A DNA stretch of 5,508 nt from Pseudomonadota bacterium. GTDB lineage: Bacteria > Pseudomonadota > Alphaproteobacteria > Ferrovibrionales > Ferrovibrionaceae. Under the pieces are notes generated by a model, which was not told where the DNA came from, did no database searches, and worked only from the letters and a program-made list of their open reading frames with translations. Below, one piece after another: positions 4,782 to 5,508 of the stretch; the stretch's first letter is position 1, and the number at the start of each line of letters is the position of its first letter. The DNA lies in the NCBI GenBank assembly GCA_023434425.1, contig JAEYSS010000022.1, positions 1 to 5,508 of the forward strand. The letters run 5' to 3'. The translations under genes and the position numbers were made by a program.

Positions 4782-5492
4782 TTACGCGCGCTTCCGCACG
4801 GTGCGGTTTTCGATGATCTTGTTATACGGCGAGCCGCAGATGATGCGCTGCACGTAGATGCCCGGCGTATGGATCTGGTCGGGATCGAGCTGGCCGGGTT
4901 CGACCAGTTCCTCCACTTCCGCCACCGTGATTTTGCCGGCCGTGGCCATCGCGGGGTTAAAGTTGCGGGCGGTCTTGCGGTAGACCAGATTGCCTGCGGT
5001 ATCGCCCTTCCAGGCCTTCACCAGCGAGATATCGGCGACCAGGCCGGTCTCCATGATGTAGCGCTCGCCGTTGAAGACGCGCTCTTCCTTGCCTTCCGCG
5101 ATCAGCGTGCCGACGCCGGTCTTGGTGAAGAAGGCCGGGATGCCGGCGCCGCCGGCGCGGATGCGCTCGGCCAGGGTGCCCTGCGGGTTGAACTCGAGCT
5201 CGAGCTGGCCGGAAAGATACTGCTCGGCGAAGAGCTTGTTCTCGCCGACATAGGACGAGATCATCTTCCTGATCTGCTTGGTCTCGAGCAGGATGCCGAG
5301 GCCGGCCCCATCGACACCGGCATTGTTGGAGATGAAGGTCAGGTTCCTGGCGCCGGAGTCGCGGATCGCCTCGATCAGCGTATCGGGAATGCCGCACAGG
5401 CCGAAGCCGCCCGACATGATCATCATATCGTCGCGCAACAGGCCGGCGAGCGCCTCCGTCGCGCTGGCATAGACTTTCCTCAAGCGGAGCAT
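4782..5492 (-). CDS. scoA: Succinyl-CoA:3-ketoacid CoA-transferase, subunit A
   Basis: This is the alpha subunit of the same CoA-transferase and pairs with the product of the next gene. Family motifs are clear: the CoA-binding signature GGFGLCGIP (28-36), SNNAGVDGAGLG (55-66), YVGEN (81-85), GTLAERIRAGGAGIPAFFTK (105-124), KAWKGDTAGNLVYRK (159-173), ARNFNPAMA (175-183) and HTPGIYVQ (208-215). It is 236 residues and intact. The start is uncertain. The ATG at 5492 has AAAGG directly against it, too close to work as a Shine-Dalgarno. A TTG at 5483 (codon 4) has AAAGGA eight bases upstream and gives an N-terminus of RKVYASATEAL, matching relatives that begin M-x-K-V, so TTG may be the true start. 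It is the first gene in this operon within the window; the promoter is outside. A thiolase or acyl-CoA synthetase could lie beyond the right edge. Confidence 0.95.
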   Translation of the reverse strand: MLRLRKVYASATEALAGLLRDDMMIMSGGFGLCGIPDTLIEAIRDSGARNLTFISNNAGVDGAGLGILLETKQIRKMISSYVGENKLFAEQYLSGQLELEFNPQGTLAERIRAGGAGIPAFFTKTGVGTLIAEGKEERVFNGERYIMETGLVADISLVKAWKGDTAGNLVYRKTARNFNPAMATAGKITVAEVEELVEPGQLDPDQIHTPGIYVQRIICGSPYNKIIENRTVRKRA

Positions 5493-5508
5493 CCTTTCGG
5501 GGTCGGCG

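Noticed and set aside
3992..4816. Long plus-strand open frame over scoB
   Set aside because: Antisense shadow of scoB, whose catalytic motif and full length are clear on the minus strand; it also runs through the terminator.
1..5492. HSD10-like gene and scoAB as one ketone-catabolism cluster
   Set aside because: They are about 4 kb apart with terminators, divergent genes and unrelated envelope genes between them; a shared pathway is possible, but a shared operon is not.

Overview
The window comes from a GC-rich bacterial chromosome, most likely an alphaproteobacterium of the Rhodospirillales type. The grounds are the high G+C, an HSD10-like dehydrogenase, a DUF6152/DUF6644 gene pair, a perfect GGAAC-N16-CGTT (EcfG-type) promoter, and short-leader or leaderless starts. 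This is inference from sequence style and gene content. There is no rRNA, tRNA, transposase, phage gene or CRISPR array.

Layout, left to right. Positions 1-314 (minus) hold the N-terminal part of a short-chain dehydrogenase resembling 3-hydroxyacyl-CoA dehydrogenase type 2; the gene is cut by the window edge. Positions 425-1168 (minus) encode an orphan periplasmic solute-binding protein. Divergent from it are two plus-strand genes: a DUF1232 (YkvA-like) membrane-associated protein at 1259-1639 and a small exported protein of unknown family at 1688-2110. The second is preceded by a duplicated extended -10 motif and probably has a leaderless mRNA. The convergent gap 2111-2298 holds a three-hairpin intergenic repeat element and a strong intrinsic terminator for the minus-strand gene at 2299-2895, a YbaY/YscW-type lipoprotein. 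That lipoprotein has a long leader and an EcfG-type promoter, which suggests general-stress control.

Positions 3129-3993 (minus) hold a two-gene unit. The upstream gene encodes a small periplasmic DUF6152 protein whose predicted mature N-terminus is His-His. The downstream gene encodes a four-helix membrane DUF6644 protein with histidines in or near its helices. Positions 4106-5492 (minus) hold scoA-scoB, the two subunits of succinyl-CoA:3-ketoacid CoA-transferase, closed by a clean intrinsic terminator at 4053-4081.

Functionally, the CoA-transferase (acetoacetate activation) and the HSD10-like dehydrogenase (3-hydroxyacyl-CoA oxidation) both belong to short-chain acyl-CoA and ketone-body catabolism, but they lie in separate transcription units. 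Most of the rest is cell-envelope material: one binding protein, one lipoprotein, one small exported protein, and the DUF6152/DUF6644 pair. That pair is the best candidate here for an undercharacterised system, because its layout resembles a CopC/CopD-style metal-binding periplasmic and membrane pair. This is a hypothesis.
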